The notes: a model not told the origin generated them from the letters alone. A DNA stretch of 64,000 nucleotides from Gentiana macrophylla (GCA_026214975.1 CM047805.1:111533845-111597844); one strand, 5' to 3'. Counted from the stretch's first letter, positions 22,426 through 33,961 are shown. A program made the numbers and translations.

Positions 22426-24016
22426 TGTTAAGGGTGAATTTATACGATTTATAACGCTATATTCTACGGTATTTTCCCTCCTATTTATATTAATTTGCAT
22501 AAGAAACGAGTGTTTAATGGATTTATTGAGTAAATGGCATTTTAAATGAGTTAATCGCAAAATAGGTTGATTTATGTGTTTTAATTGTAATTTTATGATT
22601 ATTTGAGCATTATTACATTTTGCGATGTTTTTATGTGTTATAGATACGTGCTTGATGCTCAAATGATGGTCAAAAGGAGATAAGAGTCGAAATATTTGAT
22701 GATGAAAGAGATAATGAAGGAGTTGACAAGATGAAAAGAGATAAAGATCAAGAAATCGAAGTTCAATCATATTGGATCAAGGTCGTGTCCCGTCCCAGGT
22801 GGGCGCGTTTCTTATCGAACGAGCATCCAGGATGACATCTTTGATTCGAAAGTTTGGGCCTTTGGAGTGGACGCTGTGTGGACGAGCGTCTGGTCATGAC
22901 TCGGCCCGATTCGAAGTTCTATTGAAGAGTGGACGGGCGTTCACCCTATCCAGACGGGCGTCCGGTAGCCGACTTAGCAGAACCGACTTAGAAATCTATA
23001 TATATGCGGCTGTTTCTCAACCCAAAAGATACCATACACTCATTATTCGAACCCTAAACCCTAGGGGCGGCTCAGGCTGCGTTTTTACATATTTTTCCTT
23101 CAGTTTTATGCGCTTAAATCTTAGATTAAAATAGTTAATTTTATGTTCTTTTCTTCAACAAGTCAAGCAACTCGAGTGATGTTTAGAGGCTAAGGCTTCC
23201 TTGAACAAGCGTTGTGAAGCCATCCATCAACATATTGATTTTGTTTCCGGATTATCTTGTGAGTATTTTATTCAAGTTGTATCTTTATTATCGTTTATCA
23301 TTGTTTACTGCAATTATATCGATGGATCGTTGCACGATTGATTGTTTGTTTGATTTGGATGAAAATCTTGTTAAACCCTAGAATCAACATAATAAAGATT
23401 AGATTTTTAACCTATAAAATAACGAGAGTTAATGAGGTTGATTTTCTAGATAACTAGATTGAGAAATCTTACACCTTTGCTTTGAAAGTAATAATCTTTA
23501 AAATCGAGAGATAGAAGATTAAGAAACGAACTTTTCTAAGAAATTAGGAGTTCATGCCTTTGATTTGGTGAATCACAACTTGGTTAGAAATCACGAGATA
23601 ATCTAGATCGGAATTGATAGTTGGTAGGATAGGTGGATCAATTGCTTGTTCGTTCGTAAATTATTGACTAAAATCCCTCGAACTTGAATTGTTTAGCTTA
23701 GTTAGTCTTTTATTGCATATTAGGTTTAGTTTAGTTTAAATTGGTTCGAAACTATCTTTCCTAGCTTTAGATCCTTGATCTTCTGTCCAGTTTATGTTTG
23801 TTATCCTCCTTGTGAATCATTTTACTGTCTTCATACCTGTTTAGTTTAGTAATCGTGACATAGGTTAGTTAGTTAAACAAAAACTAGGGTTAGCAATCGC
23901 CAGTTCCCCGTAAGATCGACCCGGTATCAACCTCTTTACTACGATCCCTACACTTGGGGAATACCGGATTTATAAATTTTATAACTTGTTTGCTTCGTTA
24001 GATAAAATCCGTGACA
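22426..24016 (+). repeat. Athila 5' LTR
   Basis: 1591 bp. It matches 35416-37009 almost base for base except in the dyad-rich segment 22785-22985. Confidence 0.95.
22880..23063 (+). promoter_or_regulatory. Athila LTR promoter: dyads, TATA box and telobox
   Basis: GGACG-NN-CGTCC-type dyads occur at 22880, 22931 and 22952. They are followed by two CCGACTTAG boxes (about 22970 and 22983), a TATA box (CTATATATATGC, 22996) and, about 50 bp on, a telobox (ACCCTAAACCCTA, 23051). A telobox just after the TATA box is a common plant promoter layout. Transcription start is inferred near 23030. Confidence 0.62.
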
Positions 24017-24022
24017 AGTTTT

Positions 24023-24040
24023 TGGCACCGTTGCCGGGGA
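24023..24040 (+). other. Athila primer-binding site (tRNA-Asp type)
   Basis: TGGCACCGTTGCCGGGGA lies seven bases after the LTR. It fits the tRNA-Asp complement used by Athila elements, with an A in place of the usual G. Confidence 0.8.
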
Positions 24041-24290
24041 ACCGGACGGTTGTCTAGTTTTTGTTTTTTTTTTCCTGTTTTTATTTCGTTTTAAATTCTT
24101 GTTTTTAGTTGATATTCGTTTAGGTAAGTAGTTAATTAGGGTTTTAGTTTAGGGTTTAAGGTTCTCTTGTGATTAGTTCTCCCCTCTTTGTCCTCTCTCT
24201 GTTTCTGTTTCTGTTTCTATCCTTTCGTTCCCCTTCTTTTCTGTTATTTTCTGCAAATTTCCTGTTTCTGTTCTAATTTTCCCGCTACCA

Positions 24291-24489
24291 AACGGGCGTC
24301 TGGGATATCGGACGTCCGTTTGCTGGAAAATTTCCAATTCTGTTCTGTTTTCTTTAATTTAGACGAGCGTCCATAAAATTTGGACGCCCGTTCAAGAATT
24401 CTTCCTTTCAGACGAGCGTTTGGACCACTAAACGCCCGTCTAGTCCAAAAGTTGAGCAGACGCCCGTCCAAGCCTTTGGACGCCCGTCT
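24291..24489 (+). promoter_or_regulatory. cluster of eight GGACG-NN-CGTCC-like dyads in the Athila leader
   Basis: Dyads start at 24290, 24310, 24361, 24382, 24410, 24430, 24458 and 24478. They are spaced about 20-50 bp apart in AT-rich DNA between the PBS and gag. The central two bases vary (GG, TC, AG, CC) while the arms are kept. Their function is unknown; possible roles are RNA structure in the leader or protein binding to DNA. Confidence 0.7.
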
Positions 24490-24622
24490 ATTTTATCTTT
24501 TCCTTACTAATCTTATTTCTTTTCTCTTCTTTTCTTTTCTTTTCTTTAGGTTTTTAATTTTTAGCTTAGGCTTTTAATTTCTTAGTTTTTAGGTTTCGTT
24601 TCACTTGTTTTTGGTCCGGTTT

Positions 24623-26146
24623 ATGCAAACTCGGAGTCAAAAGGGACCGTTGTTATACACCCCTGACCTTGAGCGAACCGTAGTCCGGCCAAACAGGCGG
24701 ATTTTCCATTATGCGGTTCTGGCAGACAGAGCCGAGCAAGATCTTGAAGATCAACTAGCTAAGGAAATCACTGATTTTGTGATAATGGCCGCTAACAATA
24801 GACGTACGTTGGCAGACTACGCCATGCCAGGCGAAGTCAAAGTCAACCCGGCTATTGTTATCCCATCCATTACCGCACAAACCTTTGAGCTAAAGCCAGG
24901 ACTTATCCAGATGATGCAGCATGCATCAATTTTTCATGGCTATCAATCAGAGAATCCGCATACCCACTTACATACATTCTTAGAGATATGCGGTACTACA
25001 CGCATCCAAGGAGTAAGTGAGGATGCGATAAAGCTAAAACTTTTTCTTTTTTCTCTGAAAGGAGAGGCTAAAGAGTGGTACACCTCGCTCCCCTCTGAAT
25101 CTATTACCACCTGGGCAGAACTCGAAAAGGAGTTCTTGAGTCAATATTTTCCACCTTCAAAGACGGCCCAGTGTTTAAATGAAATATTCACTTTCTATCA
25201 GAAAGAGAATGAATCTTTCTTCGAATGATGGAAGAGATTCAAGTCTCTTCTTAGAAAGTGCCCCCACCATGGCTTGCCACTGGAAAGGCAAGTCAATACA
25301 TTCTTCAGTGGATTGACCGAGCTCACCAAGGGCATGGTCAATAGTTCTTCTGGTGGGGCATTTCTGAAGAAAACACCTGAAGAGGGATGGGCATTGTTTG
25401 AGGACATTGCAAAGTACAACTACGCCCCCTCTTATCAAGCAATCCAAGCACCTCCTCCTCCCAAGGTTGAGGAAGTCAATTTGCAAAGTTTGATTGCCAT
25501 GCTGCAGAAGCAGATGGCAACACATCAAGTTTCAAATCCGGTAAATCAAACTTCTTCTTTTTTCATGAGAACCCTCGGGTTCAGTACATAAAATCTTTGT
25601 CGGCCGACCGCCATATGAATGGTCAATGTCAATTTAATCCCCCTGCACCTTATCAAGTGAATGCTGTTCATGATTATGGACAGTACAATCAAGTCACATG
25701 TCAGAATTGTGACGAGGTGGGGCACACTTCTAGGTTCTGTCCTATGAACGGACAGAATGCTGAAGTGAATGCATTCTATGGCCAGAACAATCAAAGGATA
25801 AATCAGTTTTCTGGCCAGAACAATTTTCAAAACCAAGGGTTTAATCCATCTTCAAATTTTAATCCTAATTCAATTTTAATTGAATCAAAATTTCAATAGA
25901 AACCCTGGTTTTAATCAGAACCAAAATTCAAATTTTTCCAATCCTACTCAAAGGTTAAATCAGAATTGGCCTTCCAATTCAAATTCTCAATTTCAAATTT
26001 GGCCCAACCAGCCCTATGCTCAAAATCTCCAAAACTCTCAAAGCCCCTCCCAGTCTAGCAATCTTGAAGCTGAGTTGGAGGAGCAAAGTAGATCAATGAA
26101 GAATCTTGAGAGACAAATTGGGCAATCAATCAACAGCTTAGCTTAG
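24623..26146 (+). pseudogene. Athila gag
   Basis: Start MQTRSQKG. The central gag domain (GEAKEWYTSLP, TTWAELEKEFLSQYFPP, KCPHHGLP) is broken by one TGA at 25226-25228 where related proteins have Trp. Frameshifts near 25575-25600 and 25870 follow. A CX2CX4HX4C zinc knuckle (CQNCDEVGHTSRFC) lies at about 25699-25740. After it comes an Asn/Gln/Phe-rich run (25760-26040) with repeated N-Q-N, then LERQIGQSINSLA. Gag would build the particle and bind the genomic RNA. Confidence 0.87.
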
Positions 26147-26760
26147 ACCCCAGGCACCGCCCAATTTCACCGAGAAGAATCCAAAGGGTGGTCAAGTTGC
26201 TCAGGCTGACTTGAACAAAGGCCCATGTACTGACCTCGTGCCATCAATTCAATACGGTAAAGAGGAGGCCAGTGCAATGAATCTGAGAAGCGGTACTCAA
26301 GTTAGTGGTCCTTCCCATCAGGGAAACCACTAGCCCCTCCTGCCATTGATAAGGCAGAAGGGGAAGCTGAGCACGTACACTCCCCTCGACTGCAAGAGAA
26401 GGCTTAGGTGGCTGCACCCCTGAGAGGTGAAGAAGTTGGAGACCCTCAAGTGGCTGATCCCTTGAGAACTGAAAAAGCCAATGAAGTCGAGAGGTGATCC
26501 CACGATCGCAAAGAAATCTGAAAAAGTTGTTCGTTGGAAGGATCTGGAAGACAAAGTCATAAGTGCATCCTCAAAGAAAGTCTTTTAAGAGTGACCTTAA
26601 GAAGCTTCCATTCCTCCGAGAAAGAGCAACATTCCCTTGAGTGAGGACAAAAAGTGCGAAAAGGTCTTTGAACCTTTTGAAAAATACTCGTAAAATCTCC
26701 CATTATCGAAGTCTTGGTTGAAATGCCTAAGTATACAAAATTCATTAAGGATGTTGTGTC
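26147..26760 (+). pseudogene. decayed gag-protease linker of the Athila element
   Basis: Coding remnants are scattered in different frames, with several indels and stops. The position between gag and protease, and the following intact frame, imply former continuity. Confidence 0.5.
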
Positions 26761-27785
26761 TTGAAAAAGAAATTAGCAGGCATGGAAAGGCAAATTGGTG
26801 AGGATTGCTCCATGATTAATTATGAAAACTTACCAATTAAAAGAGGTGACCCTGGCAAGTTCGTACTTACAGTAGTAATGGGAGGTCTAGTCTTCCCTAA
26901 TTCTCTGTGTGATCTAGGTGCCTCTATAAGTCTTATTCCAATATGCATGCATAAACACTTCGGTTTACAAAACCTTCTAGAACCCACTACTATGAGTCTA
27001 CAGTTCGTTGATAGATCCTCTAAGAAAGCTTCAGGGATCCTGAAAGACGTTTTGGTTCAGATTGATAGATTTACCTTTCCAAATCGATTGGTATGTTTTA
27101 GATATGGAGAAAGACGGCAAACGTCCCCACGATTCTTGGAAGACCTTTCTTATCTACAAACTAGAGCCCTCATCGATTGTGATGGTGGGCAAGTGACTAT
27201 CCGAGTTGGTGATCAAGAGGTGAGTTACAATGTCTTAAAGTACATTCAAGTACCTCTCGGCCCTCAAACCGGCTTTTCCATTGATTATATGACGGACGAT
27301 TTCACCGATTATATGGATAAGCAAGTCATGGCTGTAGGAGCGGAATATGAGCGACTGGTTGATAATCTAAATACTCATGGTGTGGTCAATCTAGATCAAT
27401 TAGCAGCTGATTTTGAGGAAGAATTGTTGGAAGGAGAAGCTTTGGCAGTGGGACCACAGAGTAAACTCAGTGATATTGAGTTGAAAAGTGGAGAGCTCAA
27501 GTCGAGTTTAGAAGACCCCCCTGCAGATTTGGTGTTGAAGCCATTGCCTAAACATCTTAAGTATGTGTTTTTAAGAGAAGGTGGCAAGCTTCCATTGATT
27601 ATATCTGCCAAGCTTTCTCGTTTAGAGGAGATGAAATTGATCAACGTCTTGAAGAAAAATGAAAAAGCCTTTGGTTGGCAGGTAGGAGATATCAGAGGGA
27701 TATCTCCGGACATCTGTATGCACAAGATCAAGACGAATGAGGTGCAAAATGTGTTAGACAGCCCCAGTGGAGGCTCAATCCTCAT
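26761..27785 (+). pseudogene. Athila aspartic protease and N-terminal pol
   Basis: The frame carries FPNSLCDLGASISLIP, the Athila version of the retroviral protease active site (D-L-G-A-S rather than D-T-G-A-S), at about 26896-26945. An Athila linker follows, with PKHLKYVFLREGGKLP and GDIRGISPDICMHKI. The frame shifts near 27745, so it is out of phase with the RT that follows. The protease would cut Gag and Pol during particle maturation. Confidence 0.82.
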
Positions 27786-30686
27786 ATGCAAGAGGTGGTT
27801 AAGAAGGAAATCATTAAACTTCTGGACATGGGAATCATTTATGCTATCGCGGATAGTGAATGGGTTTCCCCGACTCAGGTAGTTCCCAAGAAAGGAGGGA
27901 TTAATATCGAGAAGAATGAGAAGGGCGAAGAAATAGCATTGAGACTTGTCACTGGTTACAGAGTCTGCATCAATTATCGAAAGCTCAATGAGGTAACCAT
28001 GAAAGATCACTTTCCCCTTCCATTCATTGACCAGATGCTTGAGCATCTGGCGGGACACGCATTCTATTGCAACCTAGATGGATATTCAGGATACTTCCAG
28101 ATAGCCATTGATCCAGCTGACCAAGAAAAGACCACTTTTACCTGCCCTTATGGTACATTCGCTTACAGGCGAATGCCATTTGGTCTCTGCAATGCCCCAG
28201 CTACATTTCAAAGATGTATGCTGGCTATCTTCGACGGGCTTGTAGAAAAGTGTATGGAGATTTTTATGGACGATTTTTCGGTTTTTGGTCAGTCCTTTGA
28301 TGACTGCCTTGATAATCTTGATCAAGTGTTATCCAGATGTGTGGAAAAGGACTTAGTACACAATTGGGAAAAATGCCATTTTATGGTGGATGAGGGAATA
28401 GTTCTTGGTCACAAAATCTCAGCCAAGGGTATAGAAGTTGACAATGCGAAAGTAGAAGCTATCGAGAAGATGAGCTATCCTAAGAATGTGCGTGAAGTTA
28501 GAGGCTTTCTTGGACATGTCGGTTTCTACAGAAGATTCATTCAAGACTTCTCCAAAATAGCCAAGCCCCTGTCTACTTTACTAAAGGACGACGTTGAGTT
28601 CAATTTTGATGAGAGCTGCCAGCAAGCGTTTGAGGAGCTCAAGGACCGTTTAATATCTGCTCCAATTCTTATATCGCCTGACTGGAACCTACCTTTTGAG
28701 CTTATGTGCGACGCATCAAACTATGCTGTTGGTGCGGTCTTAGGACAAAGGCTTAATGGGAAATTCCAGCCTATCTATTACGCCAGTCACACATTGAACC
28801 CCTCTCAAGTTAACTATACCACTACTGAAAAGGAATTATTGGCCGTAGTCTTTGCTATGGACAAGTTCCGTAGTTACTTGTTAGGAGCTCAAGTGATCGT
28901 GTGGACTGATCACGCTGCTTTGCGGTACCTGATGACTAAGAAAGAGGCCAAACCGTGCCTACTACGTTGGATATTGACCCTACAAGAGTTTGACGTTCAA
29001 ATTAAGGACAAAAAGGGCAGTGAAAACGTAGTGGCTGATCACGTTTCAAGGATGCTTAGTGAGGAAAAGGATGAACCAGATGATATAGACCTTTACTTTC
29101 CTCTAGAGAACATCATGTTGATAGACGGATGTCCTCCTGATGTTCCATGGTATTCTTCTATTGTAAATTACCTTCATGCCCGATATCTCGATCCGAAAAT
29201 GTCTTATCAGGAGAAGAAAAAGTTCTTCTCTGATTTAAAATCTTTCGTTTGGGATGAACCTTATCTTTTTAAGATCTGTAAAGATGGTTTTCTTAGAAGA
29301 TGTGTTCCTGAATCCGAGCAACGGGATATTATTGAGCAATGCCACAGTGGACCCACTGGAGGTCACTTTGGTCCGTGGAAAACCGTTGCTAAGATTTTCC
29401 AATCCGGTTTCTATTGGCCGACGATCTTTAAGGACACAGAAGCTTTCTGTAAAGCTTGTGATAGATGCCAACGAACCGGCACTCTGACGAGGCGTTTTGA
29501 CATGCCTTTGAAACCCATCCTAGAATGCGAGGTCTTTGATGTATGGGGTATCGATTTTATGGGACCATTCCCATCATCTTGCGGTAATAAATACATCTTA
29601 GTCTGCGTAGATTACGTGTCTAAATGGGTAGAGGCTCAAGCCACTCCTCACAATGATCATAAGACGGTAATGAAATTTCTTAAGAAAAACATCTTCGTGA
29701 GATTTGGATGTCCACGTGCCTTGATCAGTGATGAAGGGACGCACTTCTACAACCGACCCCTAGAAAAAGTCCTTGAAAAGTATGGTGTTCGTCACAAAAC
29801 TGGCACACCATATCATCCGATGACTAGTGGTCAGGTTGAAAGAAGCAACCAAAGCATTAAGAAAATCCTGGAGAAAACAGTTATCAGTCATAGAAAGGAC
29901 TGGAGTTTGAAGTTGGATGATGTACTATGGGCATACAGAACTGCCTATAAAACCCCTATGGGTATATCTCCATATCAAATGGTCTATGGAAAGCCGTGTC
30001 ATCTGCCTGTCGAGTTAGAGCATAGAGCTTATTGGGCGACAAAGTTTCTGAACTTTGATTCCCAATCTTGTGGAAAGCATCGACCGCAGCAGTTGCATGA
30101 ATTGGACGAATTCAGACTCCGAGCCTATGAAAGTGCCAGGATTAGTAAAGATAAGATGAAACTACTCCACGATGCTAAGATTAAAAAGAGAGAATTTCAA
30201 GTCGGAGAACAAGTTCTTCTATACAACTCTAGGTTACATTTGTTTCCTGGAAAGTTGAGGACACGTTGGTCCGGTCCCTTCGAGATTCTCCGAATTATTC
30301 CTGGAGGCGTTCTAGAACTACGAGGTTATGGTGACCAACCGTTTCGAGTGAATGGTCAAAGGTGCAAGCACTATATTGGTGAACCTAAAGAGAAACCTTT
30401 GAGTGTTCGTTTCCTCGATATCCTCGGGTGTGGTGCTACAACAGTCGATGAATTCGATGAGTTTTCACCCGACCTATTTTCAGAGGATGATGGTAGTTGT
30501 CGATCTGAAGAAGTTCTAGCAGGTAGTTGGGATATGGAAGAGTATTGGAGGGAGCGTCAACTGAAAAGTCATCAGAAGAATCGGAAGAGGAAGAAGTCAA
30601 CCATGGGGAAGTTTAAGCGCGTTTGGAAAGCTATTAAAAGTTTCACCCCATGTGTTAGATGCTGTTTCTGCAGCCAACACTACTAG
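27786..30686 (+). CDS. pol: Athila pol: reverse transcriptase, RNase H, integrase (966 aa, intact)
   Basis: This frame is uninterrupted for 966 codons; its ATG is internal to the former polyprotein. [44 protein letters not shown] and the catalytic FMDDFSVFG (about residue 160; F-M-D-D instead of Y-x-D-D, as usual in Athila). RNase [25 protein letters not shown]. Integrase: an HHCC zinc domain ending [11 protein letters not shown]; a DDE core with [10 protein letters not shown] (first Asp), LISDEGTHF (second Asp) and [15 protein letters not shown] (Glu). A GPY/F-like [14 protein letters not shown] follows. It would copy the RNA to DNA and insert it. The tail (about 870-966) is acidic, then basic, and ends [11 protein letters not shown]. 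Confidence 0.95.
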   Translation: MQEVVKKEIIKLLDMGIIYAIADSEWVSPTQVVPKKGGINIEKNEKGEEIALRLVTGYRVCINYRKLNEVTMKDHFPLPFIDQMLEHLAGHAFYCNLDGYSGYFQIAIDPADQEKTTFTCPYGTFAYRRMPFGLCNAPATFQRCMLAIFDGLVEKCMEIFMDDFSVFGQSFDDCLDNLDQVLSRCVEKDLVHNWEKCHFMVDEGIVLGHKISAKGIEVDNAKVEAIEKMSYPKNVREVRGFLGHVGFYRRFIQDFSKIAKPLSTLLKDDVEFNFDESCQQAFEELKDRLISAPILISPDWNLPFELMCDASNYAVGAVLGQRLNGKFQPIYYASHTLNPSQVNYTTTEKELLAVVFAMDKFRSYLLGAQVIVWTDHAALRYLMTKKEAKPCLLRWILTLQEFDVQIKDKKGSENVVADHVSRMLSEEKDEPDDIDLYFPLENIMLIDGCPPDVPWYSSIVNYLHARYLDPKMSYQEKKKFFSDLKSFVWDEPYLFKICKDGFLRRCVPESEQRDIIEQCHSGPTGGHFGPWKTVAKIFQSGFYWPTIFKDTEAFCKACDRCQRTGTLTRRFDMPLKPILECEVFDVWGIDFMGPFPSSCGNKYILVCVDYVSKWVEAQATPHNDHKTVMKFLKKNIFVRFGCPRALISDEGTHFYNRPLEKVLEKYGVRHKTGTPYHPMTSGQVERSNQSIKKILEKTVISHRKDWSLKLDDVLWAYRTAYKTPMGISPYQMVYGKPCHLPVELEHRAYWATKFLNFDSQSCGKHRPQQLHELDEFRLRAYESARISKDKMKLLHDAKIKKREFQVGEQVLLYNSRLHLFPGKLRTRWSGPFEILRIIPGGVLELRGYGDQPFRVNGQRCKHYIGEPKEKPLSVRFLDILGCGATTVDEFDEFSPDLFSEDDGSCRSEEVLAGSWDMEEYWRERQLKSHQKNRKRKKSTMGKFKRVWKAIKSFTPCVRCCFCSQHY

Positions 30687-30930
30687 ATCGAGCTTACACG
30701 AGGTAGTGGCTGGCAGAAAGGTCAAATGGCCTGATCCAGGCTGAGCTTAAACGGTGTCGAGCTAACGACATTAACCAAAAGCGCCACTAGGGGGCAACCT
30801 AGATATCGTTCTTTTAGTTATTCTTGTTTTTATGCTTTGGTAGTTTTAGTATTTACGTTTAGTTTCTTAAGTTTTAGCCTTACTAAGTTTTGCTGTTGTT
30901 TACATCTGTCAGTTAGTGTGCTTTCTAGAT

Positions 30931-31329
30931 ATGGATTTCGGTGTTCAGCCAGAGGAGTTACCTTTCCTTAGGAAGATCCCACTCATTACTGTAAATGACG
31001 GACCGGGAGGAACCATTGTTTTGCACGTAGACTTCGACATTAGTACCCGCGTCAAGACTGTCACCTATGTTCTTATCGTTCCCCGCTGTTCGGGAGGTGG
31101 AGACTTTACTACTGAGGAGTTACAGGCAGCTCTAGGACGTCCATACACGATCCTCAATGATCCGATGCTGACAGATTTAGCGCTAGTGCTGCAAGCTGAG
31201 CATTTCAGAGGTTTAGAGGTAGCTGGAGATGACTGGGGCGTACAGGACGAGTATGATTTCCCTCATGCTATTGATATGCTTCGTCGTCTCATCCGTTTGG
31301 TGGATTGGGACGAGATTTATGCGGACTAG
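30931..31329 (+). CDS. small intact ORF after Athila pol (132 aa), unknown
   Basis: Start ATG at 30931 (MDFGVQPEELPFL). It is an intact, acidic protein with a beta-rich-looking first half (TIVLHVDFDISTRV, TYVLIVPRCSGGG) and a helical second half (LTDLALVLQAEHFRGL, AIDMLRRLIRLVDW). I do not recognise it. It sits between pol and the dyad/TATA region, and the same layout has ORFs of uncertain role in some Athila relatives. It may be a real element protein or an accident of composition; the lack of stops in a 14-kb element with broken gag favours the former mildly. Confidence 0.45.
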   Translation: MDFGVQPEELPFLRKIPLITVNDGPGGTIVLHVDFDISTRVKTVTYVLIVPRCSGGGDFTTEELQAALGRPYTILNDPMLTDLALVLQAEHFRGLEVAGDDWGVQDEYDFPHAIDMLRRLIRLVDWDEIYAD

Positions 31330-31545
31330 CGTTAGTTAGGTTTGTTTCGTCGAGCCCCGACGTAAAACGGAAGCGCTTAGTGGGAGGCAACCTACTGTTT
31401 TATTTGTGTTTGTTTTATTTTCGAGTTCTTTTACGTTCGTCACATTTCCATATTGTACTTTTGAATTTTAAATTATCATTAATAAAAATTTCGCATTTAG
31501 TTGTTTTATATGAAAATTTTATAAAATTTTGCATTCTTCTTGATT

Positions 31546-31840
31546 GGACGCCCGTCTGGTGCTTCCGGACGCCCGTCCGACCCTCTGTTTTCATGGACGT
31601 CCGTCCAAGTTTTGGGACGCCCGTCTGGAAACGAGCTTTTCAATCCTGTATTCATTTTTGGCAACTAGACGTTCGTCCACAAGGTCTGGGCGCCCGTGCT
31701 GGACGATTCCTCCAATCCACGAATTCAAATAGACATTTTGGGCGAAGTCATTATATTGGGCGCCCGTCCCAGTTCTTGATATTTCGAGCGGATGCCCGTC
31801 CACTGAGTTGGACGAGCGTCCGACCTGCGTCTATATATAC
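31546..31840 (+). promoter_or_regulatory. internal promoter-like region of the Athila element
   Basis: About nine GGACG-NN-CGTCC-like dyads lie at 31546, 31567, 31595, 31615, 31667, 31688, 31758, 31790 and 31810. They end just before a TATA-like CTATATATAC at 31831 and a GAACCCTCATTCC stretch. This copies the order seen in the LTR (dyads, TATA, ACCCT). It lies about 590 bp before the second ORF and could drive a separate transcript; that is inference. Confidence 0.5.
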
Positions 31841-32422
31841 ATCTTCAACCCATGAACCCTCATTCCTTCGAATTTCGAACCGCAACACCCGACTTTTGCC
31901 CTCCTCTCAACCTAAATCCCTCGATTCTACACCAAATTGGGCGATTTAAAGTGCTATAGGACGCCCTTGACACTCTCTTATCAATTTTCAATGCCAAATC
32001 CCCCAACATTCCATATTTTTGGAGAATCGGCCACCTTTATAGTCCGACCTTGTTCAAGAAAAATCGGATTTTTGGGGTCAATTTGGGTTGTTTTAGACGT
32101 CTAAAAAGCATTATCAACATCTACTCACCTTGCTTGGTAAGTTAGTAACGCCTTTTCTAGTTTTTATTCACGTTTTTGCGAGTTCGATCTTTGGGTCGGC
32201 TCGTTCACTTGAATATCACCATAATTCGTTTTTTTTCTTCTGGTTTTGTGTTTCTTTTTGCTTTGTTTTGGTGATATGGTGTTGTGATGGGTGATGAATG
32301 GGGTTGTTTGGTGATGATTATGGTTGTGGTTTGTGGTATGGTTGATTTGAAATCCCGCTTTGGATGTTAAACGGGTATCTTTTGTACGTATTGGGATTGG
32401 TTGGTGTAGACTAGGCTTGAGA
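31841..32422 (+). other. leader-like spacer before the second Athila ORF
   Basis: There is no sustained frame. A CTTGGTAAGTTAG at about 32134 is a plausible splice donor followed by a T-rich stretch, so a spliced 5' leader is possible. Not tested. Confidence 0.4.
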
Positions 32423-33688
32423 ATGGTTCAAAAGAAAGCAGTCGTGAAGAGGCATGGTAAGGAAGTGGCCCGGGAGGCGGGGAAGAAGCGCAAAGAGATT
32501 GACCCAACCTTAGTTGATCCCAACCGAGGTGTGAGCATTCGGGAGCAACCCCCTAGAGCCACCCAAACTAGGGCAACCTTGAGAGATAAACCAACCTCAG
32601 ACTCTGAGACGGATGTCGATATTCCTTTAGTACGGATGCCTAGAGCTCAGAAGGGAGGAGCATCGTCTAGGGTTGAGGAGGTTGTAGAAGCTACTCGGGA
32701 AGATGAACCGGTTGAACCTAGGGCTGCTCCACCTAGAAAGAAAGCCAGAACCGTACCTCCTATGCCTCTGCCTCGTAGATTCGTGAACCTTAGAGCTCAC
32801 GATGCGTATAAACAACACTATTTCTCGAGGACGATGTTGATAGAAAGGGCTACGTTGGAAGGTAAGGTTGATCCCGGGTTTGTCAAGCTTTTAAGGGATC
32901 GGAAATGGGACGCCTTGATGACGATCCCGACTACCCCGGTCAATAGTTCCTTGGTTCGGGAATTTTATGCCAATTGTTCAGAAACCGACTTGGAAACGAA
33001 GGTAGTTGTGGTTCGAGGGGTCCAAGTTCCGTTTACACCGGAGGTGATCAATGCGAAGTATGGGTTGGCAGCTTTTGAGGGTCGGGATTACAAGGAGGAG
33101 ATTTTACATAGACAGAGGTTGGGGCAGGATCCGTTGGAGGAGTTACGGTTACGAGTCTGCCCGGATGTGGCTTGGACGTTGAGGCCGGGAGGAGACCGGA
33201 AGGAGTTGGTTACCACGACCTGGACGGAGGATTGGAAGGTCCAGTGTCGGTTCATTCAGAGTCGGTTGTTGCCTAAGAACAACCTGACACATTTTCATAT
33301 TGGTGACCTAGGCATGTTATATGCATTGACGTTTGGCTTGAATGTGGATGTGGGACGAGCCTTGTATGACGAGATATCTATCAATCAGAAGGTTTACACG
33401 CGGAGCTTGATCGTCCCTCACCTTATCCACAGTTTGTGTATCGATGCCGGTGTGCCTGAGTATGGAGCCGATCACAAACCGAAGAACCCGAGGCCTATAC
33501 AGAGAGAGAAGGGTAAGCCTTCGGGTCAGTCAGAGTCAGGGGCACCGCAGGAGCCTAGTTCTTCCTCAGCACCGCCGCGAGCGTCCTCACTTCCTACTTT
33601 ATCTCCTTCGGTCCGGATGCGGCTAAGTATGGGCAATAGTATACGGATCGGCCGAGAGGACATCGGGGCGTCTCGAACAATATTTTGA
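32423..33688 (+). CDS. second Athila ORF, 'putative plant transposon protein' domain (421 aa)
   Basis: Start MVQKKAVVKRHGKE; the first 30 residues are strongly basic (KKRK), like a nuclear localisation signal. After a Pro/Arg/Glu-rich linker comes the conserved domain: RFVNLRAHDAYKQHYF (about 135), SSLVREFYANCSETDLE, VPFTPEVINAKYGL, WKVQCRFIQSRLLPKNN, LTHFHIGDLGMLYALTFGL, and VPHLIHSLCIDAGVPEYGAD. This domain is known from Athila ORFs and many plant repeat proteins; its biochemical role is not established to my knowledge. The frame ends after SIRIGREDIG, and a related acidic tail continues in another frame, so the C-terminus is probably frameshifted. It is homologous to MULE copies A-C in this window. 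Confidence 0.75.
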   Translation: MVQKKAVVKRHGKEVAREAGKKRKEIDPTLVDPNRGVSIREQPPRATQTRATLRDKPTSDSETDVDIPLVRMPRAQKGGASSRVEEVVEATREDEPVEPRAAPPRKKARTVPPMPLPRRFVNLRAHDAYKQHYFSRTMLIERATLEGKVDPGFVKLLRDRKWDALMTIPTTPVNSSLVREFYANCSETDLETKVVVVRGVQVPFTPEVINAKYGLAAFEGRDYKEEILHRQRLGQDPLEELRLRVCPDVAWTLRPGGDRKELVTTTWTEDWKVQCRFIQSRLLPKNNLTHFHIGDLGMLYALTFGLNVDVGRALYDEISINQKVYTRSLIVPHLIHSLCIDAGVPEYGADHKPKNPRPIQREKGKPSGQSESGAPQEPSSSSAPPRASSLPTLSPSVRMRLSMGNSIRIGREDIGASRTIF

Positions 33689-33706
33689 CGATTCTGCGTT
33701 GTATCG

Positions 33707-33961
33707 GTGAAGACAGCGGCCAAGGACCCCAAAGATCTTCGATCCGGCGTCATTGATTACCATTTTTCTGACGAGATCGAGCAGGCCATCGCGGATGTTT
33801 TGGAGAAATCTGAGTCTTCTTCCGATGAAGAGCAGCATGACTCCGTAGCTAGGACTGCGGCACCACCATCTGGACCCTCTTCCGCCCCTCCAGCTGACGA
33901 TTCTCCGGCTCGAGCGATCATGATTTTCATTTGTTTATTTTTCGGTTTTGATTTGCCCTAG
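33707..33961 (+). pseudogene. frameshifted C-terminal tail of the second Athila ORF
   Basis: Acidic Ser/Glu-rich (EKSESSSDEEQHD) and Pro-rich (PPSGPSSAPP) sequence reads on in a different frame directly after 33688. It ends in a short hydrophobic stretch (IMIFICLFFGFDLP) that may be out-of-frame noise. Confidence 0.45.

Noticed and set aside
23051..23063. ACCCTAAACCCTA as an interstitial telomere
   Set aside because: Only two telomere units at a fixed place in the LTR after the TATA box; a telobox is the better reading.
22772..23134. 120-codon frame in the Athila LTR
   Set aside because: It reads through the dyad and TATA promoter region and is broken in the 3' LTR.
27396..28058. 220-codon minus-strand frame opposite Athila pol
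   Set aside because: Antisense shadow; the sense strand has RT motifs.
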